64,000 bases of DNA from Ceratotherium simum simum. Lineage: Eukaryota; Chordata; Mammalia; Perissodactyla; Rhinocerotidae. Made by a program: the position numbers and the translations under genes. Under the pieces are notes generated by a model, which worked only from the letters and a program-made list of their open reading frames with translations, did no database searches and was not told the DNA's origin. The DNA is taken from the NCBI RefSeq assembly GCF_000283155.1, contig NW_004454163.1, forward strand, positions 18,026,514-18,090,513, in the 5' to 3' direction. This document shows, piece after piece, positions 1 to 10,383 of this stretch; within the stretch, counting starts at the first letter, position 1; the number at the start of each line of letters is the position of its first letter.

Positions 1-1670
1 GTTCTGGGGGTGCTGGAGACAGGGCCCTTCCCAAGGGCTAGCTCCGCCCAGTTGGAGGCCAGTGTGGTTTGACAATAAATTTTACCATTAAAGCCTCTGG
101 AATGCATGTGTGTTGGGGGGGAGAGGGCGAGATGACGAGGGGAGGTGAGATGGGGACACAGAAGTGAGCTTGCCACTATGGCCACCATCATTGTCCCTCC
201 AAGAATGTTGGAGAGGGTTAGGGGGCAGGGGAAGGGAAGTTCTGGGGAGAGTTAGAGAGCAGAGGAGGGAGAAACTGACAAATCCCTGGACCTGCCAGCA
301 GTGAAATAACACTGTGGTCGTGTGGCCTGCTTCCTCAGCTGAAATGTCCCTTTCACCGTAGTTAGCCAGCATCCTGGGCCAGGTCGTGATGGAAATCGGG
401 CAGGAGTTGAGGGAAACCGGGCTGACAGCCTATTGGGCGGGGCAGAGGGTAGTCTGCCTGCTGGCTTGATGTTGGCACCATTGACCCGGGCCTGAGTCCA
501 CCAGCTGTGTGGTCTCTCAGGGCAGTGAGAGGAGCAGTTGTCAGAAGGAGAATTGGTTCAGAGAGAAGATGTTGGTTGTGGTGGAGAGGCCAAGGCAAAC
601 CTTTCAGAATGATTTCTGAAAATCTTTCATGAAGGACTGACCGGACTGTTTGAGAAGCTGAGTTCTGGTCTACTTAGTGGCTTGAAGAGGGGCTTCCTGG
701 AAGAGAGAAGCTGCTGTCCTCAGGGCAGTGTCCTGGACAAGCATTGAGGAGACGGGAGTTCTCTTAACCCACTCCCCAGCTGGCCTGGACCAGTTTCTCT
801 ATGCCTCACCTTCCTCCCCTGATGAATGTGTATTGTGAGCATCAAATGAAATCACATGCTAAAGCAACTTGTGAATGGAACAGCACTCTGTAGGAACAAG
901 ACAGCATTCTTTATTGGTTCAATATATATTCCTTCTCTGAGGCCAGGCCCTGTGTCAATTGGAGAAGAACTGGAATGGTTCTCAAAGAGCTGAGGTCTGG
1001 GGGGAAGGCATGTGACCAGGTAACGTAGGTGTGGACAGGGTACCCCAAGAGGTGTGAGGCGATGTTGCTGGATGGAGCCAGGGAGGAAGGGCCTCACAGC
1101 CTGGCGGGCAGAAGGGGAGGCTGAGAGCCTGAGAGAGCCCGGGGCAGGAGCTGCCAGACAAGAGCGGAGGCCTGGGCACAATGTACCTGGATCCCAAGGC
1201 TGGACTGTTTCCTCTGGGCAGGGAGGAAGCAGGGAAAGGGCAGCACCAGTGTGCGGTCAGGAAAGATCACTGCCCTTCCCTTTGAAGTCAAGGTTCAGAG
1301 ATGCAAGATGGGAAGGAGGCGGGGAGATCAGAGTGGGGTTAATTCTATGGTCCAGCTGAGCAAACAGAGGGCCTCAATGGAGGCAACAGCAGTGGACATG
1401 GAGAGGAGGGGAGTCCCAGCCATGTTGGAGCTGGAATCCACAGGATTCACCACTGGCCTTCTGAACTCCCTTTGGTCTCTGGGCCCTTCCTGCCTGAGCC
1501 CATCCCTGGCAGTCTATCCACCAGAAGACTTCCCTCCTCCAGACACTGATAGCTCTTGCTTCACAACCACTGACTTTGGAGTCTAGTGAAGTGCTTTTTG
1601 TTTATTTATAATTGTTTTTGAGTCTCAGTTTTCTTGTGTGTCACCAAATACACTGGTAAAGTATTTTCTA
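1..1670. other. Intergenic flank, no gene recognised
   Basis: No splice-supported or family-recognisable coding frame is visible. Bases about 785-900 resemble a worn MIR in the plus direction (a 'tttctctatgcctcacctt' stretch followed by a 'catcaaatgaaatcacatgctaaag' type tail). The rest is unremarkable unique sequence downstream of the minus-strand gene ZBTB7C. Confidence 0.5.
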
Positions 1671-1680
1671 GACCAGAAAT

Positions 1681-1815
1681 TACTGTCTTCTTCTTCTCTT
1701 CCTCCTCCTTCTCCCCCCTCCTCCTCCTCCTCCCTCCTTCACTTTCCCCTCCCCCTCCTCCTCTTCCTTCATCTCCCTCTCCTTCTTCTTCTTCTGTTTC
1801 TCCTTCTCCTTTTTG
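1681..1815. repeat. Polypyrimidine (TTC/TCC)n tract
   Basis: About 130 bases are almost purely C and T, built from irregular TCC, TTC and CCTCCT units. The opposite strand is therefore a near-pure purine run. It abuts an antisense L1 relic. The glutamate/lysine-rich or serine/proline-rich open frames that cross it are only readings of this low-complexity DNA. Confidence 0.9.
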
Positions 1816-1819
1816 TCTA

Positions 1820-4660
1820 ACCCTCCTGTATTTATCACAATTTTTGTATCCATTCTGCCATTGGGCTGTTTCCAGTTTCTGACTGCTATGAATGATGCTG
1901 TTGATGACTGTGCATGCATTTCGGTGAACATGTGGGTGTGTTCTGTTGGGCATGCAGCTAGGATTTGAAATGCTGGGTCACGAGGTTTGCATGTGTTTGA
2001 CTCAGTTGATATCACCAGTTTTCTAAAGTGATTGTATCAATTCCCATTCCCACCAGCAGTGTATGAAAGTTGCAGTCACTCCACACCCTCGTCAACGCTT
2101 GGTATTGTCAGTTTAAAAAATTTTAGCCATTCTGGTATTTGTGTAGTGGTAGGTCATTGTGGTTTTAATTTGTGTTACTCTGATGGCTTAAGAGGTTGAG
2201 CACTTTTTCCTGTGTTTATGGGCCATTTTGATATTGTCTCTTGTGAGGTGCCTGTTCACGTCTCTTGTTTATTTTTCTAAGGAGTTGTCTGTCATTTTTA
2301 TATTCTGGACACGAGCTCTTTGTCTGTTATACGTGTAGCAAATATCTTCTACTCCGTGGCTTCTCTTTACTCTCTTAATGATGTCTTTGGATGAACAGGA
2401 GTTCCTCATTTTAATATAGCCCAATTAATCTATCTTTTCCTATAGGGTTAATGCATTTAGTGGAATGTTTAAAAAAATCTTTCTTTACTCTAAGGTCATG
2501 AAGGTATTTTCCTGTGTTTATCTTCTAGAAGCTTTATTGTTTTGCTTTTCACGTTTAGATCTACAATTCACCTGGAATTGAATTTTTTAGGTAGGATCAA
2601 GTTTCATTTTGTTTTTTTCTTATGGATATCCAATTCACCCAACTCTGTATATTGAAAAGATTATGCTTTGCTCACTCATCTGCAGTGCGTCTTTTTTATC
2701 AATCAAGTGTGCATATATGTCTGTTTCTGGAAGCTCTATTCTGTTCTGTTGATCTATTTGTCTGTCTTTGCACCAATAATGCTCTGACTTAATGACTGCT
2801 GCTTTGTAAATCTTGATATCTGCTACAGCAAATCCTCCTAAATTTGTACATACTGTGCTTATCACATTGTAATGTAATTCCGTTTACTGATGTGGAAGAG
2901 GACAGTCAACATTTACATGCCAAGACTCAAATGTGCAAAAATCTTCAGTTTAAAATTTTTCTCTGCTAACCTTATTTTGCTTTAAAGCTTTCCGTTTCTA
3001 CTGTAAGTCTATTGCTGTTTTTGAATTAATTATTTTGTTATTCTATTTTCTCCTCTAGTAGCTTGTTAGTTATGCAATATCTAATAATTTGTATTGGCTT
3101 CCTTAGAGATAAAAATATGCATCCATAAGTCTAATATGACTTAGTATTTTTACTATCCCCAGGCAATGCAGTGATCTTAGAACACCTTAATTCCATTTAT
3201 TCTCCTCTTATATTTTGCATATTGTTGTATATTTTAATTTATATTTAAATCCCACTAGAAATTATTACTATTGCTATTGTTTTATGCAGCCAATATTAAT
3301 TGAGATTTACCTACGTATTTAACTTTTCTGGTCTCCTTATTTTTCCCTGCATTTCTGTGATTCCATCTGGGATCATTTTCTTCTCCCTGAATAACTCCCC
3401 TTTAGTATTTCCTTAGTGTAGCTCTACTGGTGACAAATTTTCTCTGATTTTGGTGTCTGAAAATGAATTTATTTCAGCTTTATTTTTGGAGGATATTTTA
3501 TTGAGTACAGAATTCTACTTTGGTTGTTATGTTCTTACAGCATTATGAAGATACTAGTCTGTTGACTTCTGGCTCCTTTGTTCCTGTTGAGAAGTCAACT
3601 GTCTGTCTTATTGTTGCTTCTTTTAAGATATGTCTTTTTCTCTGGATGTTTTTAAGATTTATCTTTGTGTTGGTTTTCACCAGCCTGACCCTGATGTGCC
3701 TAGATGTGTGTATGTGTGGGTTTACCCTTCTTGGGGTACCCAGTGCTTCTAGAATTTGTAGCTTGATTTCTTTAATGAGTTTTGGGCAATTCGCAATAAT
3801 TATCTCTTAAAATTTACTTCTGACCTATTCTCTTTCTCCTATCCTGTTGGGATATGTTGGATCTTTTCATATATCCCATTTGTCTCTTCTGTTTTTTTCT
3901 ATATTTTTTATCCTTTTGATTCTGTCCTTCAGTTGGACATTTTCTTCTATTTATTTTTCAGCTCATTAATCTTTTCAACTGCATGCAATCTGCCATTAAA
4001 CTTTTCCGTCACATTCTTGTTTCGTATATTGTAGTTTTAGTTGCAGATCTAACATTGTTTTATATTTTCCAGTTTCTGCCAAGGTACTCTATCTTATTTA
4101 ATTCCATGGACATATCAATCATGGTTATTTTAAAGTCTGTTTCTAGTCATTACTAAATCTGGATATTCTATGAGTTATTTCTATTGTCTGTTTTTTTCTC
4201 TTGGTATTGGTCAGATTTTGTCTTCTTGCAAGTCTTGTTGTTTTTGCTTAAAGTCACATATGAAAAATAGTAGAAATCAATGAGATTCTGAACAGTTATC
4301 TTCCTTCAGAAAGGATTTGCTTTTACTTCTTGGAGAGATTAGGCTGAGTGCAAATCACCCTGATCCATTCAGGGATGCAAGATGACTTCAGTCATTTCGA
4401 GTGCTGGTCTAGTTTCTGTTCACTCGTACTGCTAGGGTGTAGCCCTTTGGGATTTCAACCAAAAGCCTGGGGTTTTTACCAAGGCTCTTCCTGTTAAGTG
4501 GTCTCTAAACTCCCCCAAATTCTTGCTGCCTCAATTTCTTTCTGATGTCTTCAAGCAGTTTTGCTTTTTAAAATTACTTTTCCAGATTTTCTGAATGATC
4601 TCAGTGAAAGGCTTGGTCCAAGATATCCTAGTTGACCATTGGTGGAAGAGGACTCTTTGG
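1820..4660 (-). mobile_element. Antisense L1-type LINE relic (old L1M/HAL1-like)
   Basis: The minus strand matches the usual layout of the 3' half of an old L1 ORF2 around 1820-2870. Recognisable reversed blocks are the 'cattcccaccagcagtgtatga' and 'cacttggtattgtcag' type motifs, and near 2740 the 'ctattctgttctgttgatcta' type motif. From about 3380 to 4270 the sequence resembles the antisense HAL1/L1ME segment ('tctctggatgtttttaagattt', 'gatgtgcctag'). Frames are broken by many stops, so it is dead. The call may cover more than one insertion; internal boundaries and the 4270-4660 edge are uncertain. Confidence 0.8.
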
Positions 4661-5087
4661 CCCCATTATATATAAGGGACCCCATATAGGTCAAAGGCTG
4701 GGGACACACAAAGGCAAAATTTCCATGGAATTCCAAACAAGGAGAGATCCCTGCTAAATTCTTGCTCAAAAGCAAGTTATCAATCTTGCTTGTCTTAGCC
4801 ATTGAAGGTCATGTACCCACTCAGCAAGCTGACTGGTTGCTTTTGTTTCCCTTCACTTGAGGGTGACTGGATTATCTTGCCATTCCTTATCTCTTTCCCT
4901 TGCCCTTGCCACACAGGCACACTTTTTGCTCTATCCTTCCCTTCTGGACCTAACTCCCAGGTGGTCTGGAAGGGCACAGGCCTGCACCCAGGGATGTGGT
5001 ATCTCCCACCTTCCAGCTGCTATGAAGGCTGGTCTGAGAGCATCATGGAGAGCCTCAGAAAACCATGGTCTGGGATTGATTGCAAAA
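4661..5087. other. Unique flank, nothing recognised
   Basis: Short stretch between the L1 relic and the Tigger element. No gene or named repeat is seen. It includes a small AT-rich TATATA stretch at about 4670 with no evidence of a promoter. Confidence 0.4.
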
Positions 5088-5089
5088 TA

Positions 5090-5764
5090 CAGTAGTCCTC
5101 CCTTAACTGTGGTTCTGCGGTCTCAGTTACCTGCAGTCAACTGAGCCTGAAAATGGAAAATTTGTTATTATTTATTATTATTTAAATGGAAAATTTCAGA
5201 AATAAACAATTCATAAGTTTTAAATTGCTCACCGTTCTGAGTAACTGTGATGAAATCTTGTGCCACCCCGCTCCCTCTCTCCCAGGATATGAATCATCCT
5301 TACACTGTATATGCTACCCGCCCGTTAGTCACTGAGTAGCCCTCTCAGTTATCAGATTGACTGTCGCAGTGCTTGTGTTCAAATAACCCTTGTTTTACTT
5401 AACGATGGCCCCAAAACGCCAGAGCAGTGACGCTGGCAATTCTGAAATGCCAAAGAGAAGCTGTAAAGTGCTTCCTTTAAGTGAAAAGGTAAAAGTTCTC
5501 GACTTAATAAGGAAAGGAAAAAAATCATATGCTGAGGTTGCTAAGATCTATGATAACTTTTATTACAATATATTGTTATAATTGTTCTATTTTATTATTG
5601 GTTATTGTTGTTAATTTCTTACTGTGCCTAATTTATAAATTAAACTTTATCATAGGTATGTATGTGTAGGAAAAAACCGTATCTATAGGGTTCAGTACTA
5701 TCCACAGTTTCAGGCATCCACTGGGGTCTTGGAACATTTCCCCTTGGATAAGGGGGGATTACTG
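5090..5764 (+). mobile_element. Tigger1 DNA transposon, internally deleted, both ends present
   Basis: The element starts with CAGTAGTCCTCCCTTA and ends with TAAGGGGGGATTACTG, which are imperfect terminal inverted repeats. It is flanked on both sides by TA (5088-5089 and 5765-5766), the Tc1/mariner/pogo target duplication. The left part carries the Tigger 5' region and the start of the transposase frame (from ATG at 5405, reading MAPKRQSSDAGNSEMPKRS, then a helix-turn-helix type segment around LSEKVKVLDLIRKGKKSYAEV). The frame leaves the transposase after about 50 codons and jumps to the Tigger 3' noncoding end (TTATAATTGTTCTATTTTATTATTG region). At 675 bp against roughly 2.4 kb for a full element, the catalytic core is missing, so it was non-autonomous. 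Confidence 0.93.
5405..5581 (+). pseudogene. Tigger1 transposase 5' fragment
   Basis: This is the surviving N-terminal piece of a pogo-type transposase: the first 50 or so codons, including the beginning of the DNA-binding helix-turn-helix, followed by an out-of-context tail created by the internal deletion. The DDE catalytic domain is absent. It is a transposon relic, not a host gene. Confidence 0.85.
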
Positions 5765-5766
5765 TA

Positions 5767-6482
5767 CTTGTAATGCAGACTTTCTTGTCACTAATGTGGT
5801 GAGGGTCTGTGTATTTTATATAGAATAATATGTGTGGTTTGTGAGCACTCTTTTTATCACTAAGAATTCTGTTTATGGAACTGTGGGAGAGTGGTCTGAG
5901 AGACGACGCTGGGACACTGCTGGGGCTCGCCCCTCCCAGCATCCCTTGCCCTCTTACCGCCCTGCTGCACTTCTCTGCAACGCTGTCTCCGCAGCACCCT
6001 CGGGGCTTTGGGGAAGTTGGCCTCCCTTCATAAATCAAGTACAATATTGACTCAGGTCATGGAAATTTAATTTATCTTCAGACAAAACTTGGAACCAGAT
6101 ACATATATCTCCTTAGGCTCCCTCAAGTGCTCACTTCAAAGGCACTTTCCATCAGACTCCACTGCCCCCCATTTCTCCTCTTACCCACCCCTCCACAGTA
6201 GGAAGTTGGGGGGTGGAGAGAGCGAATGGTCACCCAGAGAAACCAGTTGTCTGGTGTCTGGACATTGCTGGCTAGATCCTGTTCTGTACAGAGATGATGT
6301 CAACTGGCATGTCTAAAGACAGGTAACCTATCCAACATAGAGAATAAAGTGAAAAGTAAACTGAACAGAAAGAAAGCCCAAGAACTTGTTCTGTGTCTGC
6401 AATTAGGGCAAAACCCATGAAAAAGAAAGCTTTTTCAGAGATAACTACGTACGCAACTCTCAGCCGCGGTGATGATAACACA

Positions 6483-6486
<4 letters not shown>
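5767..6486. other. Unique intergenic sequence
   Basis: No gene or clear repeat is seen. Two short pyrimidine-rich patches (5930-6000 and 6150-6200) are unremarkable. Confidence 0.4.

Positions 6487-6517
<31 letters not shown>
6487..6517. repeat. (GT)n microsatellite
   Basis: An essentially uninterrupted run of about 15 GT units. A typical length-variable dinucleotide repeat. Confidence 0.95.
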
Positions 6518-6519
<2 letters not shown>

Positions 6520-6844
6520 AATGCATATAAGCATATTTGAGAAAAGAATATTTAGCAAGCTCCCTCACACAGGAAAGACAAAAGTGGAAGCAGTTCTGTG
6601 TGTTTGGTAATTTGACTTGAATGGCATCTCCAGTGGGTTATTTTGGTCCCGGAGTGGAGTCATTCTCAACAACATTTACATCAAACAAACTTGGATTTTA
6701 CACATGCACATATTGGGCAACCTCAATCCTGGAAAGAGATGAGGATGGCCTTTGATTGGGAAATTAGCCCTTTTCAAATGCTCCTTGGCACAGAAGCATG
6801 GAATCTTGCAGCGTGAGAGTGGAAAAAAATTTTGGGGATCATCT

Positions 6845-6960
6845 CAGCCACCCCAGCATTTTCCAGTTCATATAATACAGGTTTAGAGAGTTGAGATGAC
6901 TTTCTCAAGGTTGCACAGAGAATCAGTGGCAGAGGAAAGCTTGGAAACCAGCCTCCCAAT
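6845..6960 (-). mobile_element. MIR SINE fragment
   Basis: The plus strand shows the reversed MIR core: a 'gtttagagagttgagatgactt' block, then 'aaggttgcacagagaatcagtggcagag'. This places the element on the minus strand. Diverged and truncated. Confidence 0.7.
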
Positions 6961-8350
6961 TTCTGGTAACCCTAAGAGGCTATCCTTAGCAGTGGGAAAA
7001 AATGTTTGAAAACAATAAATGATTAAGGAAACTTTCAAAGTCATAAATAAGTGGCTTTGAAATCCAAAACTCTAAGCCAATGGTTGGACCCTGCTATGGG
7101 CATCAGAATCCATAAGGATGTTTCTTGTTCATATGAACAGATGAGATTAATGGAATGTGACCATTGTTCTCAGGTCAAGCACACCGACAGCAGTCAACTT
7201 CTGTCACTTTGTGGTGATCCTGTATTCAGTCACTCTCCCATTTGAAGACACTTCCAATAAGTGAGTACTAGAGGGAGCAGAAACTTAGAAGGCCAGGAAC
7301 ATCCTTTTCTCGTCTCTTGGCAGCTAAAATTGGGGGACCTGTGCTGTAACCTTGGCCATTTGGATGCGCCTGCCTGGTTCTGTGCATCTGGAGAGAGCGA
7401 TGCTCAGATGAGCAATATTCATGGGTGGCAGCTTCTCGGGCTGGTGGTGGTGGTGCCAGGGGCAACAGCCTATGAGACTGTTCCTGGGGCATGCCCTTGG
7501 CTAGTTTTGCTGATATCCTGTCTCTTTTGGTTCTTGTCTGTTTTCTGAGGCTGGCTCTCCAACTTCCTGTCGGTCTTCTGAGCTACAATATCATTTAAAC
7601 AAATCGCCTTCTGCTTCATTGTTGGTCTCCCCACGCCTGTATACAAGAACCTCCATGGATGCAGTGGAAGGAGAATGAATAGCCTACACAAGTCCTGCAT
7701 GTCGTGCTTTTGTTGGCTCTCTGTTATGAATATCTCACTGTAAAGATTAGAGAGGCACTTTTCTTTGATGTCCAAATAAAACAAAGTTGAAGGCTATAAT
7801 TAAATTTCACCAGGGCCTACAGCCTTGCCCCAGGGAAACAAATTTTAAAGGTCAGAACGTCTCAGTCTTCAGCTGGTCACCCAGTGGAGCCTGCAGAAAC
7901 TTGTGTGGAAGACACAAGCACCCCTTCTGGCATTTGCTCCCATTCATGGAGCGACTAATGCTGGGACTCAGGACTACTTACACATTGAAGAGACCCACCT
8001 TCAGGCAGGGGAATATTTAGTGCAGCTCCAAGTGGCATGAGGGAGGGGCTTAAGCCATCCTCTCTTCTGTAATTTCCGTTAAGACTCAGGCTGGTTTGTG
8101 GGGATACCACAGGTGTTGGAAATCAGCCAGAGGGGCCTCTTCTCCAGCAGGGAACAGTGCAGGGTTGCAGGTCCCAGTGGGGAGAGGACAAGTCAGCATT
8201 TGGACATCTGCCACTCAGAAGGCACTGGCTACCTGCAGTGCCTCCTTGCCCTTCGCTTACATCCTTCCTCTCTGCTGACCCAGGGGAGTGAGAAACAGTA
8301 GCTGGGTTGGGGGGCGGGGGGGATGTGAGCACGTGGTACAAAGAGTAGAA
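6961..8350. other. Unique intergenic sequence
   Basis: No recognisable gene, RNA gene or named repeat is visible. Open frames here are short and of generic composition, with no family motif. Confidence 0.4.
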
Positions 8351-8356
8351 TGTGAC

Positions 8357-8725
8357 TCTTATGGACTGAATACTGGTGACCCCACAAAATTTATATGTTG
8401 AAACCCCAGCCCCCAATGTGATAGTGTCAGGAGGTGGAGCCTTGGGGATGTGATTAGATCAGGAGGGTGGAACCTTCATGAATGGGATTAGTGCCCTTAG
8501 GAGAGCCACAGGAGAGCTTGCTTCCCTTCTCTGTTCTCTGCCCTGTGAGGACACAGCAAGAAGAGAGCATCTGCAACCCAGAAGAGGGCTCTCACCAGAA
8601 CCCCACCATCCTGGCACCCTGGTCTCGGACTTCCAGCTTCCAGAACTGTGAGAAACAAATTTCTGTTGTTTATATGCCATCCAGTCTGTGGTACTTTGTT
8701 AGAGCAGCCTGAACGGGCTAAGAGA
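8357..8725 (+). mobile_element. MLT1-type solo LTR (ERVL-MaLR)
   Basis: Plus-strand LTR opening with a TCTTATGGACTGAA variant of the family's TGTTATGGACTGAA start. Internal blocks are typical ('ttatatgttgaaaccccag', 'gtgaggacacagcaagaag'). The 3' part has 'ccagaactgtgagaaacaaat' and the closing 'cagtctgtggtactttgtta'. No internal retroviral sequence is attached, so it is a solo LTR. The subfamily is not assigned. Confidence 0.85.
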
Positions 8726-8857
8726 GTCTCTGTTCCTGTCCCCACGGTGGGAGCCTGAGCCTGCTTCAGGCCTGAGCTGCGTGATGGAGCGCAGGAGGGG
8801 AATGCAGTGCTGGCTGAGAGATAGAAGGTTTGATGTCGGACTGGGCTGCACTGTTTA

Positions 8858-9084
8858 TTTCTTTTTATTTTTATTTCTTTTTAAAGATTTTATTTATTTA
8901 TTTATTTCCCCCCAAAGCCCCAGTAGATTGTTGCATGTCATAGCTGCACATCCCTCCAGTTGCTGCGTGTGGGACGCGGCCCCAGCATGGCCGGAGAAGC
9001 GGTGCGTCGGTGCGCGCCCCGATCCGAACCCAGGCCGCCAGCAGTGGAGCACGCACACTTAACCGCTAAGCCACGGGGCTGGCC
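8858..9084 (-). mobile_element. ERE SINE (tRNA-derived, perissodactyl), antisense
   Basis: Read on the minus strand this begins GGGCCAGCCCCGTGGCTTAG, the tRNA-like head of equine repetitive elements. It contains the B-box-like 'ggttcggatc' region and ends in an A-rich (AAAT)n tail at the low-coordinate side. A 12-bp target-site duplication CTGCACTGTTTA flanks it (8846-8857 and 9085-9096). It is a lineage marker for horse, rhino and tapir relatives. Confidence 0.93.
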
Positions 9085-9096
9085 CTGCACTGTTTA

Positions 9097-9484
9097 GATA
9101 ACTGAGAATGAGACTTTTCTTATACCTGAATGTGACCAGAAAACGTACGGGATCTTCTCAAAATGTGGAGTTGGAGAAGGAAGAGCCAGCAGAGTGGTGG
9201 TAAAGAGAAGTGGTGGGGGAAAATGAAGTCTCTTCTTGCTGACACCCTACTGCAACCAGCTCCCTCAATAAAGTGCAGGCAACTTCATGGGAAGTCAAAA
9301 TGCAAATGCAGTGTTGGCCCTTCTCCACCCCTACCAGACCTTCGCCCCTGGGCCCTTCCTTTATAGAACTTGTGGGACCACCACGGCTTGGGTCCCAACC
9401 TCAGTCTTTCCGTAACACTTGCAGGGCCTGGACCAGAATATAAATAGAGGGCCACGTGTCATATGTCTGAGTATTTAAACGTAC
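9097..9484. other. Unique intergenic sequence
   Basis: No gene or named repeat recognised. Confidence 0.4.
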
Positions 9485-9695
9485 AGTAACGGGCCACATA
9501 ATGACATTTCGGTCAATGACGGACCGCATATATGACAGTGGTCTCATAAGATTAGTACCCTATGGCCTAGGTGTGTAATAGGCTACACCATCTAGGTTTG
9601 TGAAAGTTCGCGCTGTGATATTTGTACGATGGAACCGTCTAACAAAGCATTTCTCAGAACGTGTCCCTGTCATTAAGTGACGCATGACCATATAA
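9485..9695. mobile_element. Inverted-repeat DNA transposon remnant (MITE-like)
   Basis: The left end (from about 9487, AGTAACGGGCCACATAATGACA) and the reverse complement of the right end (GTCATGCGTCACTTAATGACA, ending near 9692) match at most positions over about 20 bases. This gives terminal inverted repeats around a core of about 200 bp with no coding capacity. The sequence is unusually rich in CpG and CGxxx motifs for its surroundings. I recognise it as an interspersed mammalian DNA-transposon type but do not assign a family name. Confidence 0.7.
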
Positions 9696-10170
9696 GTCAG
9701 CTAACAGATTAAGTAACCTATGTTCTATCCTCGTATCTTGACAAGAGTACTTTCATAAAGACCTGGAAAGCCAGACTCCAGCTAGATCCTCAGATTCCCT
9801 GAGGTTCTCATGGGGTGGAGCCAGTCTACCAGCCTGCAGCGAGCCCCTTCTCTTCCCACCCCTGGATCTGTCCCGTCTTGCATGTGAACAACACCCAGTC
9901 CACACGTCTAAGCTCTGTCCATCCTCGCCAACAAGCTGCCACCCCTGGCTGTCCCTTGGCTTAGGGGGAGGGACTCCAGGAGTAATCTGCCCCCAGAAAG
10001 GAAGACCTGGGGAGAGGTCCATGCAGGCACTGGGAGCGGGCTTGAAGCTGTTTGAGCCGGGAATTGAGGGGGCCCAGGCACCCTGCACATGCACTATCCA
10101 GAAGGGGCACAGGGTCCTGGAGAGCACATCCCCTTGGCTCCTCAGACTCCAGGCCCCATGGGGAGCTTTT
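9696..10170. other. Unique intergenic sequence
   Basis: No gene or clear repeat seen. The open frames on the minus strand show no family motif. Confidence 0.4.
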
Positions 10171-10178
10171 TAAAACAC

Positions 10179-10368
10179 GGGGCCACGTGGCTTAGTGGTT
10201 AAGTGCGCGCGCTCCGCTACTGGCAGCCCGGGTTCGGAACCCCGGGCGCGCATGGATGCACCGCTTCTCCGGCCATGCTGAGGCAGCGTCCCACATACAG
10301 CAACTAGAAGGATGTGCAACTATGACATACAACTATCTACTGGGGCTTTGGGGGAAAAAATAAATAAA
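10179..10368 (+). mobile_element. ERE SINE (tRNA-derived, perissodactyl)
   Basis: Head GGGGCCACGTGGCTTAGTGG, B-box-like GGTTCGGAACCCC, a 'ctatgacatacaactatctac'-type body, then 'tggggctttggggg' and a short (AAAT)n tail. The flanks repeat TAAAACACGGGGCCA exactly (10171-10185 and 10369-10383). The head overlaps the left copy of this duplication because the target itself ended in GGGGCC. Confidence 0.95.
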
Positions 10369-10383
10369 TAAAACACGGGGCCA

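Noticed and set aside
1606..2015. Glu/Lys/Arg-rich and Ser/Pro-rich frames near 1.7 kb
   Set aside because: They are translations of a polypyrimidine tract and a broken L1.
3520..3810. Hydrophobic plus-strand frame resembling a small membrane protein
   Set aside because: It lies inside the antisense L1/HAL1 relic; the hydrophobicity comes from T-rich DNA.
10179..10260. tRNA gene
   Set aside because: The tRNA-like head with A- and B-box similarity belongs to an ERE SINE, with a 3' body, A-rich tail and target duplication. The same applies to the other four ERE copies.
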